Of a stretch of 64,000 bases of DNA, positions 44,886 to 56,630 are shown piece after piece. The notes below the pieces were generated by a model. The model was not told where the DNA came from and made no database searches. It was given only the letters and a program-made list of their open reading frames with translations. The first letter of the stretch is position 1. Each line of letters begins with the position of its first letter. The DNA comes from Cannabis sativa (lineage: Eukaryota; Streptophyta; Magnoliopsida; Rosales; Cannabaceae): contig NC_083603.1 of assembly GCF_029168945.1 (NCBI RefSeq), positions 13,702,001-13,766,000 of the forward strand, read 5' to 3'. Made by a program: the position numbers and the translations under genes.

Positions 44886-44890
44886 GTAAG

Positions 44891-45413
44891 ATCTAATATT
44901 GTACATTTATATAGTTTCTTTTAGGACGCAACGAAACCATTACGAGCTCGGAAGGTATGAGTATGGTATATTACGAAAAAAATATGAGTTTGAATTTCAT
45001 ATGATAAATATAGATTCAAGTATGCTACAAAAATAAAATAAAATAAAATATGAGTACGTTTAAATATGATAAGAAGCACAAAAATACAATAAAAAAAAAT
45101 ATGAATTAAACTCATAAAAATGACTATTTTTTCTTTAGGAAAACCTAAAGCTAGGGTGAGTTAGACATTATTTGAAACCTTTCAACCAATAAATGCTAAT
45201 TTCTAATATTGAGGTCTTTGTCCTATTTAAAAAATATCCAAAAATTTTCTAAAGTATATACTTACAAATTTTTTAATATAACCTTGTGGGATTATTTCAA
45301 AATGTCACATGTTTGACTTTGTTGTGGTCTCTTGAAAAGTCGTTCATTATATTCATACTTTCAAATCCAAACTTAAAGGGGGTGTATTAATTATTGTCTC
45401 ACTTAAGAATATA
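44891..45413. other. AT-rich region
   Basis: Nothing recognised beyond short A/T runs and an (AAAAT)n stretch near 45030. Confidence 0.45.
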
Positions 45414-45428
45414 TGAGAAACATTATAA
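45414..45428. repeat. 15-bp target-site duplication of SINE 1, left
   Basis: TGAGAAACATTATAA, repeated exactly at 45562-45576. Confidence 0.85.
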
Positions 45429-45561
45429 TATTTTTTTTGAGTGTAGCGTAATGGTATTTTACAATCATATATTAGCTTAATAGTTTAAAAGTTCTGGGTT
45501 CAACCCATGATCTTTCCTTTTTTCCCATCGCTCCCTCACCACTAAGCTAGCCTTAGTGGCT
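45429..45561 (-). mobile_element. tRNA-derived SINE, copy 1 (133 bp)
   Basis: Read on the minus strand: box A TAGCTTAGTGG (plus 45539-45549), box B GGGTTGAACCC (plus 45496-45506) and an A-tail (plus T-run 45431-45438). These are RNA polymerase III internal promoter elements of a tRNA-derived head. The 15-bp duplication on both sides supports LINE-mediated insertion. A second copy of identical length lies at 46429-46561. Confidence 0.8.
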
Positions 45562-46141
45562 TGAGAAACATTATAACTTAATATTAGGGTTGAGTTACTC
45601 ACTAGTACCAATTAATTTTATGTTTGAACCTCAATCTTTACCAAAAGACCCTCTCTTTCAATGTGTAAAAATTTTTAATCTATGTGTATATGGATAATAT
45701 TATAGTGCACTCTTAAAAGGGTCGATTTCTTATATTTTTTATCTGTTTCGGCATTAATTTAAATTTTTTAGTCAATTTTTCATGATCGCTACATTGTATT
45801 TATTTATTAGGATTATTTATTAATTTTTTGAAAATTTGAATAATTTATATTACTGAAAATAAAATTAAAATATTTTGTTATATGTGGAACTATTTTTTCC
45901 AATATAAATAGTAAGTAACTTTCTTTTTGCCATTATTTTCAATTTTTTTATGATTACTCAAAGGTAAACCAAGCAAATATTATATATATATATATAAAAA
46001 TATTGATAAGAAATTATTTTGTAGAAGGTTTAAATTAAACACCCACTATTTAAATGGTATAAATATAGAGTAACAACTAAAGTGTACTATATAATTTATT
46101 TGTTTTTACTCTCTCCAACAACATTAATTTTAGAATGGACA

Positions 46142-46310
46142 TTTTTTTTTTTGAAACAACAAGAGGATGAATACAAAAAGAAAATTACAAGCACAAACAG
46201 CCTAGAGGGGGCTAAAAAAACCGCCTAGTCTTCGTCTCTCAACCAGAGGGCTAACTTCGCAAGGGACTGAGCTTTGAGTTTGAGTTTGAGGAACTCACTA
46301 TACTCGAACT
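46142..46310 (-). mobile_element. possible LINE 3' end fragment
   Basis: Minus-strand sequence ending in CTCTTGTTGTTTC followed by an A-run (plus T-run 46142-46151), similar to what I recall of plant L1 3' UTRs. Contains GCCTAGAGGGGGC and other GC-richer words unlike the AT-rich surroundings. No duplication found, so the extent is uncertain. Confidence 0.35.
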
Positions 46311-46417
46311 ATTTTATTTTTCACAGTGGAAATGGGTCATGATTGAAGAACTGAAAGCTTGGCCAGCAAAGTCGATAATCGAGCTATTCGTGGTTAATGC
46401 ATTGAAAAGTTATAATT

Positions 46418-46428
46418 AAGATGGTGTT
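46418..46428. repeat. 11-bp target-site duplication of SINE 2, left
   Basis: AAGATGGTGTT, repeated at 46562-46572. Confidence 0.8.
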
Positions 46429-46561
46429 TTTTTTAATGAGTGTAGCGTAATTTTTACAATTAATTAATAGTTTAATAATTTAAATGTACTGGGTTTGAAC
46501 TCGTGACTTCTCTCTTTTTTTTCTATCCCTCTCTCACCACTAAGTTAGCTTTAGTGGTTTC
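46429..46561 (-). mobile_element. tRNA-derived SINE, copy 2 (133 bp)
   Basis: Minus-strand box A TAACTTAGTGG (plus 46537-46547) and box B GAGTTCAAACCC (plus 46491-46502), then the conserved tail ATTACGCTACACTCATTAAAA. Same length and architecture as copy 1 but several substitutions, and an independent target site. Confidence 0.8.
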
Positions 46562-46612
46562 AAGATGGTGTTCAATGATTATAGTTGTCTTCTCATTAGG
46601 AAATTAATGAAC

Positions 46613-46614
<2 letters not shown>

Positions 46615-46650
<36 letters not shown>
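46615..46650. repeat. (TA)n microsatellite
   Basis: Uninterrupted AT dinucleotides immediately left of the MITE at 46651. A shorter (TA)n lies at its right end (47071-47084). Confidence 0.9.
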
Positions 46651-46653
<3 letters not shown>

Positions 46654-47070
46654 AACACTTCTTAATGGGTATTACCCATTGATGTGTACTAAATAAATTT
46701 AACTATAAATATTAATTTTAAAAATATTAAGCCATTAAATTTTGATCTGATGACGAATAATAAAAGAGAAATTTGAATTTCTACGCTTAAATTGGCTACT
46801 TAATTAAAGAAAATATTAAAAAATACATATTTTTACACTATATCAAAAATAAATTGATATGAAAAATATTTAAGTAAAACTCAATATTTTCTTATCATTT
46901 TTTTGCTGAATTTTTTTTATTATTATTTTCTTTTCAGCCTATGGAACAACCTCATCTCATATAATGAAAAAATAAGAGATGTTTCTAATTAAATTGAAAA
47001 ATTAAGCATAAAAACTCAATTTTTTTTAATATTACCCATTCATGGGTAATACCCACTAAGAGTGCACCCA
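46651..47070. mobile_element. MITE with about 35-bp terminal inverted repeats
   Basis: Left end TGGAACACTTCTTAATGGGT continuing into ATTACCCATTGATG. The right end, read on the minus strand, is TGGGTGCACTCTTAGTGGGT continuing into ATTACCCATGAATG. The TIRs match apart from a few positions, and each contains the small palindrome TGGGTATTACCCA. The interior of about 350 bases is AT-rich and noncoding. It is flanked by TA repeats, so a TA target duplication (mariner/Stowaway-like) is likely but cannot be delimited. Confidence 0.65.
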
Positions 47071-47185
47071 TATATATATATATACTACCAAAAAGTTACG
47101 TGCGAGGCACGTATATTAAATTTTATGCTAGTTTTTTTTTCTATGTTATTTGAAAGTGATACAATTAAAAAGTAAAGAAAAAATA

Positions 47186-47411
47186 TTATTAGGATTAGAG
47201 GGTTAGTTGAAGTTGTTAAGAGGTTGTTATTTGTTATTTTGGCTGATTAAACATAACTAATTCTTGATTAGTTATGTGGACCATTCTACCCTTCTTGATG
47301 GGTATATATCCTTGCTGTAACATTTCCAAGTGCAATTAACTTTTCCATTTTAATAAAACAGAGCTTCATTCTCTTTTCTCTCTATAAGAACCAGTTCAGG
47401 TTTCACTCCTC
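47186..47411 (+). repeat. probable 5' LTR of a second copia element
   Basis: Short LTR-like region ending just before a PBS-like TGGTATCAGA at 47415. It holds AATAAAACAG and CTCTCTATAAGAACC, typical of copia LTR 3' parts. The left border is only approximate because the 3' LTR has been lost. Confidence 0.45.
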
Positions 47412-47413
47412 AT

Positions 47414-48660
47414 ATGGTATCAGACGAACATCTTGCTCAAGCTTCAATGGCAAGGCCCTCCACTCGCTCGCAAGACGGTATTCCGTTGCCCACAGCAGAT
47501 CAAACCACATCGCAATCCAATCCCGATTCCACTTCCGCACCAGTCGTCAACCCTTCCATGGCATCTCGTCGACCTCCAACTTCCAGAGCTCGTCCTTCCC
47601 AAGAAGAAGATCCCATCGAACCAAATGTGTTCTTCCCTGTTCAACCCGCTCCTTAACCTGCTCCTCTTAATCGCAGACCCTCTCTCGATCGATTGGCTCA
47701 TGAAGATGTCTTAAGCCCTTTTTTTCTCAAAGACGGCATCACCTGTGGCTTGTTCTTATCTCCACTGTGCTCAACGGTGAAAATTACCAATCTTGGAAGA
47801 GAGGCATAACAATGGCGTTGACAGCCAAGAACAAATCTGCTTTCATCGATAAAACCCTTCCTCGGCCGGCTTTTGGTAATCCCTTACTCAATTCTTGGAA
47901 TAGATGTAATAACATGGTAATTTCTTGGTTGATAAACTCTGTGTCCCCTGAGATTGCACAGAGATTATGTACTTTGATCTTGCCACCGACATGTGGCATG
48001 ATCTTCAAGAAAGATTCAATGAGGGAAATGGCTCTAGAATCTTTCAGCTGCAAACGCAACTCACCCGTTTGCAGCAAGGTGATCAATCCGTCACCACATA
48101 TTTCACAAAGCTCAAGTCTCTATGGGATGAGCTTAAGGAATTTCAACCGAATACCACTTGTTCTTGTGGTGCAATGAAAATATTTCTTGACTATTATAAT
48201 CAAAATCAAGTTCTACAATTTCTAACGGGTCTCAATGAGTCTTACTCTTCGGTTCGGGCTCAAATCCTTCTCAATGAACCAATTCCAAATCTTTCTCGGA
48301 TTTTCGCCATGATTGTACAAGAAGAGACACAAAGAACCCTTGGTTCCTCATCCTCGGATTTGTCCTCCATGGCTGCCTTAGCCCGTCCATCATCATCTAC
48401 TAATCCCAACCGGATAAAGAAACCAAGACCCTCTTGCACAAATTGTGGCAAACCGGGGCACTATGTTGACAAGTGTTACTTCCTTCATGGTATTCCTCCG
48501 TGATATGGAAATAAAAAGAAATCTGAGAAAGGAAAGACTGCTGCCAATAGTGTTATTGCCAACCCCACCGAGACCAGTAACACCACCATTGACCACACCA
48601 CTCAATGCCAACAACTCATATCCCTTCTTAGCCAACAACTAAGTCAAGGTCTGACTCGTG
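47414..48660 (+). pseudogene. copia gag, interrupted
   Basis: Starts MVSDEHLAQASMARPSTRSQ (47414). A stop after PVQPAP and frame changes precede the body of gag: LNGENYQSWKRGITMALTAK at 47767, then DLATDMWHDLQERFNEGNGS, LQQGDQSVTTYFTKLKSLWD and a CCHC knuckle CTNCGKPGHYVDKC near 48437. A TGA interrupts just after HGIPP (48501-48503), where related elements read through. Confidence 0.8.
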
Positions 48661-48689
48661 AGGACCCAACTACTGCTGCCGCTTCTAAT

Positions 48690-50057
48690 ATGGCTGGTAA
48701 AAAATCTTTTTTTCATACTCACTCTTGGATAATTGATAGTGGAGCAACTCACCATATGTGCTTTACAAAATCTTGTTTTTTATCTTTTTCTAACAAAGAT
48801 TTTCCATCACATGTGACCCTCCCTAATGCCAATCAAATATGTGTTCAAGGAATTGGTACAGTTCAAATAAATCCACATCTTATTCTTTATGATGTTTTAT
48901 TTGTTCCAACATTTCACATCAATCTATTATCCATTCCAACATTTCTTCTTAGTCACCCAGCTAACATGGTATATTTTCACCATGATTTTTGCACTTTACA
49001 GGCTCATTCTCCGAATGTGGTGATTGGGACTGCTAAAAGACTTGGAAAGCTCTATGTTCTTCTCCAAGATTTCATACCTATTGCAAGTTCTACTTGTTCT
49101 TTACTTTCTTCTAATAATGGAGACCAATGGCACAAACGCCTTGGTCATCCCTCAATGTTCATTTCCAATACATTCAATGAAAAGTTCTTTTCTGGTTCAA
49201 ATGTTTCAAAAAACAAGCATTGTCATATATGTCATATTGCAAAACAAAACAGATTGCCATTCATATCAAATCATAATTTTGTTGATGATATATTTGACCT
49301 TATTCATATGGATATTTGGAGACTTTTCAATGTCATAAGCATTGAAGGATATAAGTATTTTCTCACCATTGTCGATGACAAATCTCGTTTTACATGGACT
49401 TTTATGCTTAAAAACAAATCCGATGTGCAATCTATCATTCCCATGTTCTATAACATGGTTTGCACAAAATATTCCAAATCCATAAAAGCTATTAGATCCG
49501 ACAATGCTAAAGAACTCAATATGCATTCCTTCTATGCTACCAAAGGCATTGTTCATTATCATTCATGCGTTGAAAGACCACAACAAAACTCCGTTGTGGA
49601 AAGAAAACATCAACACATTTTGAATATTGCTAGAGCTCTTTGCTTTCAATCCAACTTACCTCTTCCTTATTGGTCATATCTCATTCATACCGCAACCTAC
49701 TTAATGAATAGAACTCCTTCCATTCTATTCCAAGGTTGCTCCTCATATGAGAAACTACATAACAAACCTCCTCAATATGACCATCTGAGGTGCTTTGGAT
49801 GCCTAGCTTATGCCTCTACTCTCCCATCTTCTAGGCACAAATTTTTCCCTAGAAGCCGTGCTTCAATCTTCATTGGCTACCCCCAAGGGATGAAAGCATA
49901 TACCCTTCTTGACATTGAGACAAAACAACCATATCACTCTAGAGATGTTGTCTTTTATGAAACAATCTTTCCTCTAATTGGCCACATCTCTCATTCTCAC
50001 ATTCACAGTTTTTTCAAGAACCGTGCCTCCCAATGTCTCAACCTCTCTCTCGGGTAA
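48690..50057 (+). pseudogene. copia protease and integrase, truncated pol
   Basis: A 455-codon open frame: protease WIIDSGATHH, GAG-pre-integrase QWHKRLGHPSMF with CHICHIAKQ, and integrase core with HMDIW, FLTIVDDKSRFTW, IRSDNAKELN and ERPQQNSVVERKHQHIL, the D-D-E positions intact. GVxER of typical elements reads SVVER here. The frame ends soon after the SRDVVFYETIFP segment that normally leads into the linker before RT. The linker continues at 50033-50460 in another frame and RT is gone. Confidence 0.85.
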
Positions 50058-50466
50058 ACACACAAAATATACCAGATTCCACTGGTATATTTCCCAAAAC
50101 ATCACTCAATACACACATTAAATCCACACCCCATCGGGTACCTGGCATTATTTCTAAACCAGCAACAATTCAGCAAGCTAAAGAAGCACCTGGTATCATC
50201 TCCGCTGCTCCAAAAACTACACCAGACCTTGCTGTTGCTGATACACTTTCGACCAATCCTTCCAACATTACAACAACTCATACGGTTGACAATAACTCCA
50301 AACAATGCAACTCTAATATTCAAACTGATATCACAGTCCAACACATTGATTCTCAACCTCCACATGCTGACATTGCTGCTATATCCAAACCAACAGCAAC
50401 AAACAACCTTTGCCCCATCAATAATTTGACTTCAACAACACTTCCTGACCCACATAAACAATCCAA

Positions 50467-50541
50467 AAGTGTTTTAAGGATAAAATACATAAGCTGAAAT
50501 ATCATTTATACGGGGTTAAGTGTTTTAAGGATAAAATACAT
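50467..50541. repeat. 24-bp direct repeat at a recombination junction
   Basis: The 24-mer beginning AAGTGTTTTAAGG at 50467-50490 recurs at 50518-50541. The second copy is in its proper place inside the LTR (compare 43708-43731). The first sits exactly at the junction with the copia pol remnant, so it looks like filler copied from 51 bases away. Confidence 0.75.
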
Positions 50542-51694
50542 TGTAAGGTGTAACGGTAATCTAATCCCTTTACAGTGTAGATCATTCATATAGAGGATCA
50601 TTGATCAAATTAGGATTATAACAATGGATAACTAATGATGTGTCTATATGGTGGAACATATAGAGCATTCTATATACTGAGAGTGCAATTCTAAGTTCTA
50701 TGCGTGGATTCAATGAAGAATTAATAAGTCAGTGAATTTAGGTTATAAATTCTTGATCTGCTTATTGGAAGCTCGGTTATATAGACCCATGGTCCCCCCA
50801 CTAGTTGAGATAATATTGCTTGTAAGACTCATATAATTGGTTTTGATTAATCAATTATAATTCTCAATTTAGACTATGTCTATTTGTGAATTTTTCACTA
50901 AGTAAGGGCGAAATTGTAAAGAAAGAGTTCTAGGGGCATATTTGTTAATTATGATACTTTGTATGGTTCAATTAATAAATATGATAAATGACAATATTAT
51001 TTAATAATTATTTATAGTTATTAAATAGTTAGAATTGGCATTTAAATGGTTGAATTTGAAAATTGGCGTTTTTGAGAAAATGAGATGCAGAAATGATAAA
51101 ACTGCAAAATTGTAAAAAGTGAGGCCCAAATCCATATTGCCTAGGGCCGGCCACTTTTATAGCATTTATCATCTGATATTTTCATTATTTTAATGCCAAA
51201 TAATTCAAATCTAACCCTAGTGGAATGCCATAAATAGATAGTGAAGGCTTCAGGAAATTTACACTTAACTTTCACACTTTTCCTTCAGAGAAAAACCTGA
51301 GCCTTCACTCCTAACCCTAGCCGCCATCTATACTCTTCTTCTTCCTCTTGAATTTCGAACCTCTTAGTGATTAGAGTAGTGCCCACACACAGCAAGTGAT
51401 ACCTCAATTATAGTGAGGAAGATCTTGAAGAAAGACATTCAACAAGAAGGAGTTTCAGCACTAAAAAAGGTGAGAAAGAGATCCAGGTTCAGATATTGAT
51501 AATGCTCTGCTACAAAAAGGAATTAAAGGCTAGATATCTGAACGGTAGGAGTCATTATATTCCGCTGCACCCAATGTAAGGTTTCCTAAACTTTATATGT
51601 GTTTATTTTATAATCGTTTTAGAAGTTCATATTTAGGGTGTTAATCAACATACTTGTGAGTAGATCTAAGATCCTGGTAAAATAATTTCCAACA
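50489..51694 (+). repeat. truncated LTR of the same family as the solo LTR
   Basis: About 1.2 kb matching 43679-44885 at roughly 98% by eye; the first 700 bases of the LTR are missing. It ends in canonical CCAACA. The promoter box reads CATAAATAG where the solo LTR has TATAAATAG. Confidence 0.9.
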
Positions 51695-51696
51695 AT

Positions 51697-51709
51697 TGGT
51701 ATCAGAGCC
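51697..51709 (+). other. primer-binding site after the truncated LTR
   Basis: TGGTATCAGAGCC, two bases after the LTR end; initiator methionine tRNA type. Confidence 0.88.
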
Positions 51710-54559
51710 ATGGTAATTGATTTGCCTGCAAGAAATTTGGACTTAAAACGATTTGTTTGTGTTTTGGATGGTATCATGTTGTTTTGAGTGTTGTTTGATG
51801 ATTGATTGATCTTTATGAATTTTCGTGAAAAATAATTGAATATCTGTTTCTGGAATTATTTTTATTAGATAGTATGGAAAAAATTAAGCAATTTATTTTT
51901 TTACAGAACTCAATTTCGATTTAATTTGAATTAGTTATGATTTTTTTGAAGTTTCGAAAAATATCGGGATGGTGTCACTGCACCACGCGCGCGCGGAAAT
52001 CATGCAGCACCCTTGCTGCACCGTGTTTCCTCGCCCAAGCACTTCCATTCGTGTCCATGGACAGTATGCATGTCCGTACAGCTCGCAATTTTTTCGTTTT
52101 TCTTCGATTTTTCATGCTATTTCATGGATTTAACTTCCGATTTTTTGTGTAGTTTTGCATTTAGACATTTACTATTCCTAATTCAATTCTAAATATCATA
52201 ATTCAATTCTAAATATCATAATCAAATTAATTAATTTTTTTAAAATTAATTCAAGATATTAGTGTAATTTGAATTTGAAAATAGTAAATATCTATCTTTT
52301 TTGCTTAATTATCTATCTTATTTTTAAATTTGATTATATCTTATCTTATTTTTAAATTTAAGGTGAGATTTTAAATTTTAAATTAATTTTTTTTTTAAAT
52401 AATTTGACCTTATTTAAATTGAAAATAAGATAACTATAATCATGTAATTTTAAATAGAAGTAAGATATTTTGCTAACTTTTAAATTTTTTTATTTTATTT
52501 ATTTAAATTAAATCATAAAATCTGAAAAAGATATTTATTTTTTTTATTTTTATTGAAAATTTAATTTATAAAATAACATTAAATTTTTAAAAGTAGTTAG
52601 CAAATTTTTGAAATGATATTTAGGTTAGCTGAAACCTAATTTTTCAAAATTGTAGGTTTTAAATATTATTTTATTAATTTCAAAAATATATATAAATTTT
52701 ATTTTATTTTATTTTTTTTGAAAATAAATTTTATTTATTTATTTATTTAATAATTTTGCGAAATTTAATTATTTAAAATTAAATAAATCCTACATCCAAC
52801 TATCCAGCTAACCTTGTTGCAGGAGTATGTGTTTTAGCTTGTTTGTAAGCTTTTTAAAACCTATTATTGCTTGATTGCAAATAGTCATGGTTAACTTGTT
52901 GACAGATCTAATGATCTGATTTTAACTCATGGCTCCCTTGGTCAAGTACATAATTTGTAACAGGTAATTTTCACAATCTTCTTTCATCTGTGTATGACCT
53001 AGCAACATGATAGGATCCATCCAAATTGTGTGCCTGTGTGAGCCTATATGTTTAATTTTGTTATAGATGCATATAGGTTGTTGTTGCTAAATAAAATATC
53101 ATAGTTTTTGATAGATTTTATTTAGGCTCATTTAGTTTTTGGGCCTATTCAATTAATAACAGTTGTTCATTTCAAGGTTAAATTCCTCTCTTTTGGGCCT
53201 TGTGTGAGAGTTGGGAGCCATAGTAGTGGGTACGACATACTGAACCCAGCCCCCCCTCACATGAACCACCCCAATTGTGAAGGCCCATTTGCCTGATTTG
53301 AATAACTGTACTAGGTTAATTAAATTAGTTTAACCTAATAAAATTGATTAGCAACATAATTAATTTCATTTATTTTGAAATTAATTTAAGAAAACCATAG
53401 CTTAAAGAATTTTATTCTAAGCTAAACTATATGTATTTTCTTGTATTTAATTAAATATAGAATTATAACCAACTAGATTCTTTCTGAAGCTTAATTTGAA
53501 TTTTTCATTAAATATTCCTATTTAAGTTGAAACTTAGTTATCACTAACTAATCAACTTAAATCTGAATAACTTTTGAATTTCAAATTTCAAAATTAAGTT
53601 GAGGAATTTTAGGAATTGGTTATTAAGATTCTTTAGATATTTTTTTTCAAATATTAACTTAAAATGGAATATTTTCAAATTAAGTGGTTACAACTTAATT
53701 TTTTGATATTTAGTTAAATTTAAAAATTTGAAAATATTTAAGTTCTAGATTTTTTCTAATACAACTTAAATTAGATATTTTTTTTTCAAATTTTGTGGAA
53801 AAGATACTTAGTAAAATAAGATATTTTCTAGAGAGTTATTTCTAGACTACTTATTATTTCTAATATTAAATAGGAAAATATTATACATTGTGAAATTAAT
53901 TATTTAAATAATTAATTTTGGTACAATTTATTTTAAGTATATTTTTTCCTAGTATTAAACTAAAAATTAATAATTAAGCCTTCTCTACACTTAATTATTT
54001 ATTTCTTGAATTTAATACATTTAATTAAATTGAAAATTAAATATCTAAGTTTTTCATCATGATACTTAAATATTTCTTTTTCATGACACTTAATTAAATA
54101 GAAAATTATTTTTAGTTGAAATTTATTTTTTCAACTAAATTTAAATAATTTTCAAAATATATTTTTTCTTTATTTTATTAATCAATTTTCGAAATTGCAT
54201 TTCATAATGCAAGATGATTTTGAATTTATCTTGAAAAATAGATTAAGTTGTAGATTAATTATTTATTTTAATTAATTCTTGGACCAACTTAAATCAATGA
54301 TTTTTTCATTTATTGATTAATTTAAAAATAAATGAATTAAAGTATATTATTAGAAATTGAATTAATTAGTCAAAGGAAAATCTAGATAGGTGATATTTTT
54401 GATTGAAGTATTTTTCGAAGTAATTATTATTTAAGTATTTCGAAAATATAAAGTTTTTATACTTTCTTTTTCAAAATACAATAAATATATTCTCATGAAA
54501 ATTTATTTTGAGTTGCAAATTAATTTAAATTAATACAACTTAAATAATTTTCTTAATAT

Positions 54560-54564
54560 TTATA
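54560..54564. repeat. target-site duplication TTATA, left
   Basis: TTATA before the left LTR; repeated at 63614-63618. Confidence 0.88.
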
Positions 54565-56630
54565 TGTAACGCCCTAATGCTAAGGCACGCTATAGTGCTT
54601 TTTCAGTTATTGTGCAAACTTTGCTAATCAAAGTAATTTCTCGAAAAATGTGTCAAATTAAAATTTTTGCTTTAAACATGAAACTTTGTAATTTAATAAA
54701 ATATTTACAAGTGCCGGGATCCCGATTTTTAAAACTTTACAAACTTTACTTTATAAATATACATTCCAAAATATGCAGATTTACAGGTCGCACAGCGACA
54801 TTCAAAATACAACTCCCAGATGTCCCGAGACCGAACACTCCAGGTCGCGCTGCTTGACATGTACAATCTCACCCAAGCTCAGGTTCACTCCTGTTCAGCC
54901 TTCGCCTTTCCTTTACCTACACATGAAAGCAGAAACTGTGAGTCAACAGACTCAGTAAGAAATGCATATAACATACCACATAATTTCCGACCTGTAAATA
55001 GGCGCCCATACACCTATTTACAGAGCTTAACAGATGAGCATGAACGTTCAATACCAGGGTACAACCACTATACCACATACACAACGTACCTCACTGTACG
55101 GGTGTTGGTAGAGTTTATCCCAATCACTGAGTATCACTGAGTAATGTACCACACACCTTAGCATTTTCTATGCTTGTGTTGGTATCACTGTATCGTACTC
55201 AAATTAACAACAATCACTGTACCAATACACTCACACAAGTGTTGGTAGTATTTAACATATTTCAAGCATGCATATATAAACACATATACACACATTCAGA
55301 TAATCACATCATACATTATACACAGTTCTTACCTGTTTTCCGAATTCAAGTGTGCTGGCCGACCTGAACGGAATTCACGTGCTAGATGGATGCCCTAATC
55401 ACAATAACGGTAACACAGATGAGTGACTCGCCAAATCACTTTCCGGGACTTAAAACCCGAAACTAAATGTTTCCCTATCAATAAACCTCATGGCAATACC
55501 CTATATTACTCAAAATTGGCCAAAACTAAGGTTCTGGAAAAACCCCCAACAGGCAGACCGGATCCAACCGGTATCCCGGTTCTGGGTCACCAACCGGTCG
55601 ACCGGTTGGTATAGACCATCCGGACCGAATTCGGTTCATCCTGCGAAACCCAAAAATTTCTCCCCCTTGATTCAAATCAAGCCCAATCTTTACCAAACTC
55701 TCCAGAGCTCCTAATCAAGGCATACACAATAAAACCCAGCCAGTATTTCACAGAAAAACTCAGTGAAAACAAATATGCCATTAGAGATCAAAACTTTGAA
55801 CTCAAGCTCAAACTTGAACAATACCAATTCAAATCATCAAAACCAGCAACAAGAGGTTAATACCAATTCAAATGAACCTAGAAAACCAAACCCTAAGCAA
55901 ACCTAACCTTAACAGCCCCAATTTCACAAAATCACATGATCAAACTAAGGAAAAAGCTCAAAAAAATACAAAAGCAATAATTCTAGGGCTTACCTTAGAT
56001 GAAACCACTTGAATCCTAGCTTAGATTCACAGAATAAAGAAGAAAAAACCCCAGTTTGCTCCTTGATTGCCTCAGCCGAAAAGAAAGAGAGAGAGTTCCA
56101 AGAGGAAAAAGTTTTCTTTTTAATTTCTTTTCTTTGATTTTCTAATTTGGGAAATGGACTAACTAAACCTTGGCTGAAAGTATCCTTGCTAGGTGTCAAT
56201 CCACCAAAAAGCCACCTATCTCTTATCCCTTTCAAATGACAAAAATGCCCTTAGACTAAAACTAAGGTATTTCTTTGAAACTAGGGGTAAAATGGTCAAT
56301 TCCATAACCCCGCTCAATCCCGATAATTTATTTCTTCTAAAATATTCCCCACTAGGAAATAGGGTTCTAAACTTACCCATGTGATCAATCTAGCCATCCA
56401 TCGCATTTTCCGTTGTCGCCGAGCAAAAATTACAAAATTAACATATTTCACATATAAGCTAAATAATACCCCTAGAGTTTAATAAAATCTCTGGAATTGA
56501 GAAATTATAACTCAAATATTTATTTCTAAATATTGGGATCCACAAATAAATTAATTCACAAATAATAATAAAATAATAAAAATTAGTGCTAATTGCCTTT
56601 TCTAATCATATTACTAGAGCGGTCATTACA
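54565..56630 (-). repeat. gypsy 3' LTR (left in window)
   Basis: On the plus strand from TGTAACGCCCTAATG to GGTCATTACA. It differs from the other LTR by two bases near 55297 and a cluster of indels/substitutions at about 55618-55650. Confidence 0.95.

Larger units (their letters stand above)
47414..50475 (+). mobile_element. copia element lacking its RT/RNase H half and 3' LTR
   Basis: PBS-like site, gag and pol up to the end of integrase. At about 50467-50490 it is joined to an unrelated copia LTR. The coding part of 48690-50057 is one open frame, so decay of this copy is mostly by the deletion plus a few breaks in gag. Confidence 0.85.
51695..54564 (+). mobile_element. noncoding leader of the truncated-LTR copia element
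   Basis: AT-rich untranslated leader with no supported ORF over 2.9 kb. It includes a less AT-rich passage around 53205-53300 (GTGGGTACGACATACTGAAC, then a C-run). It is interrupted at 54564/54565 by the gypsy element and resumes at 63614. Confidence 0.6.

Noticed and set aside
51937..52152. 71-codon frame after the truncated LTR
   Set aside because: Isolated, in an untranslated leader, no family resemblance.
54612..55714. Frames repeated at 61592-62697
   Set aside because: They lie in the two gypsy LTRs and are identical because the LTRs are; no coding function expected.
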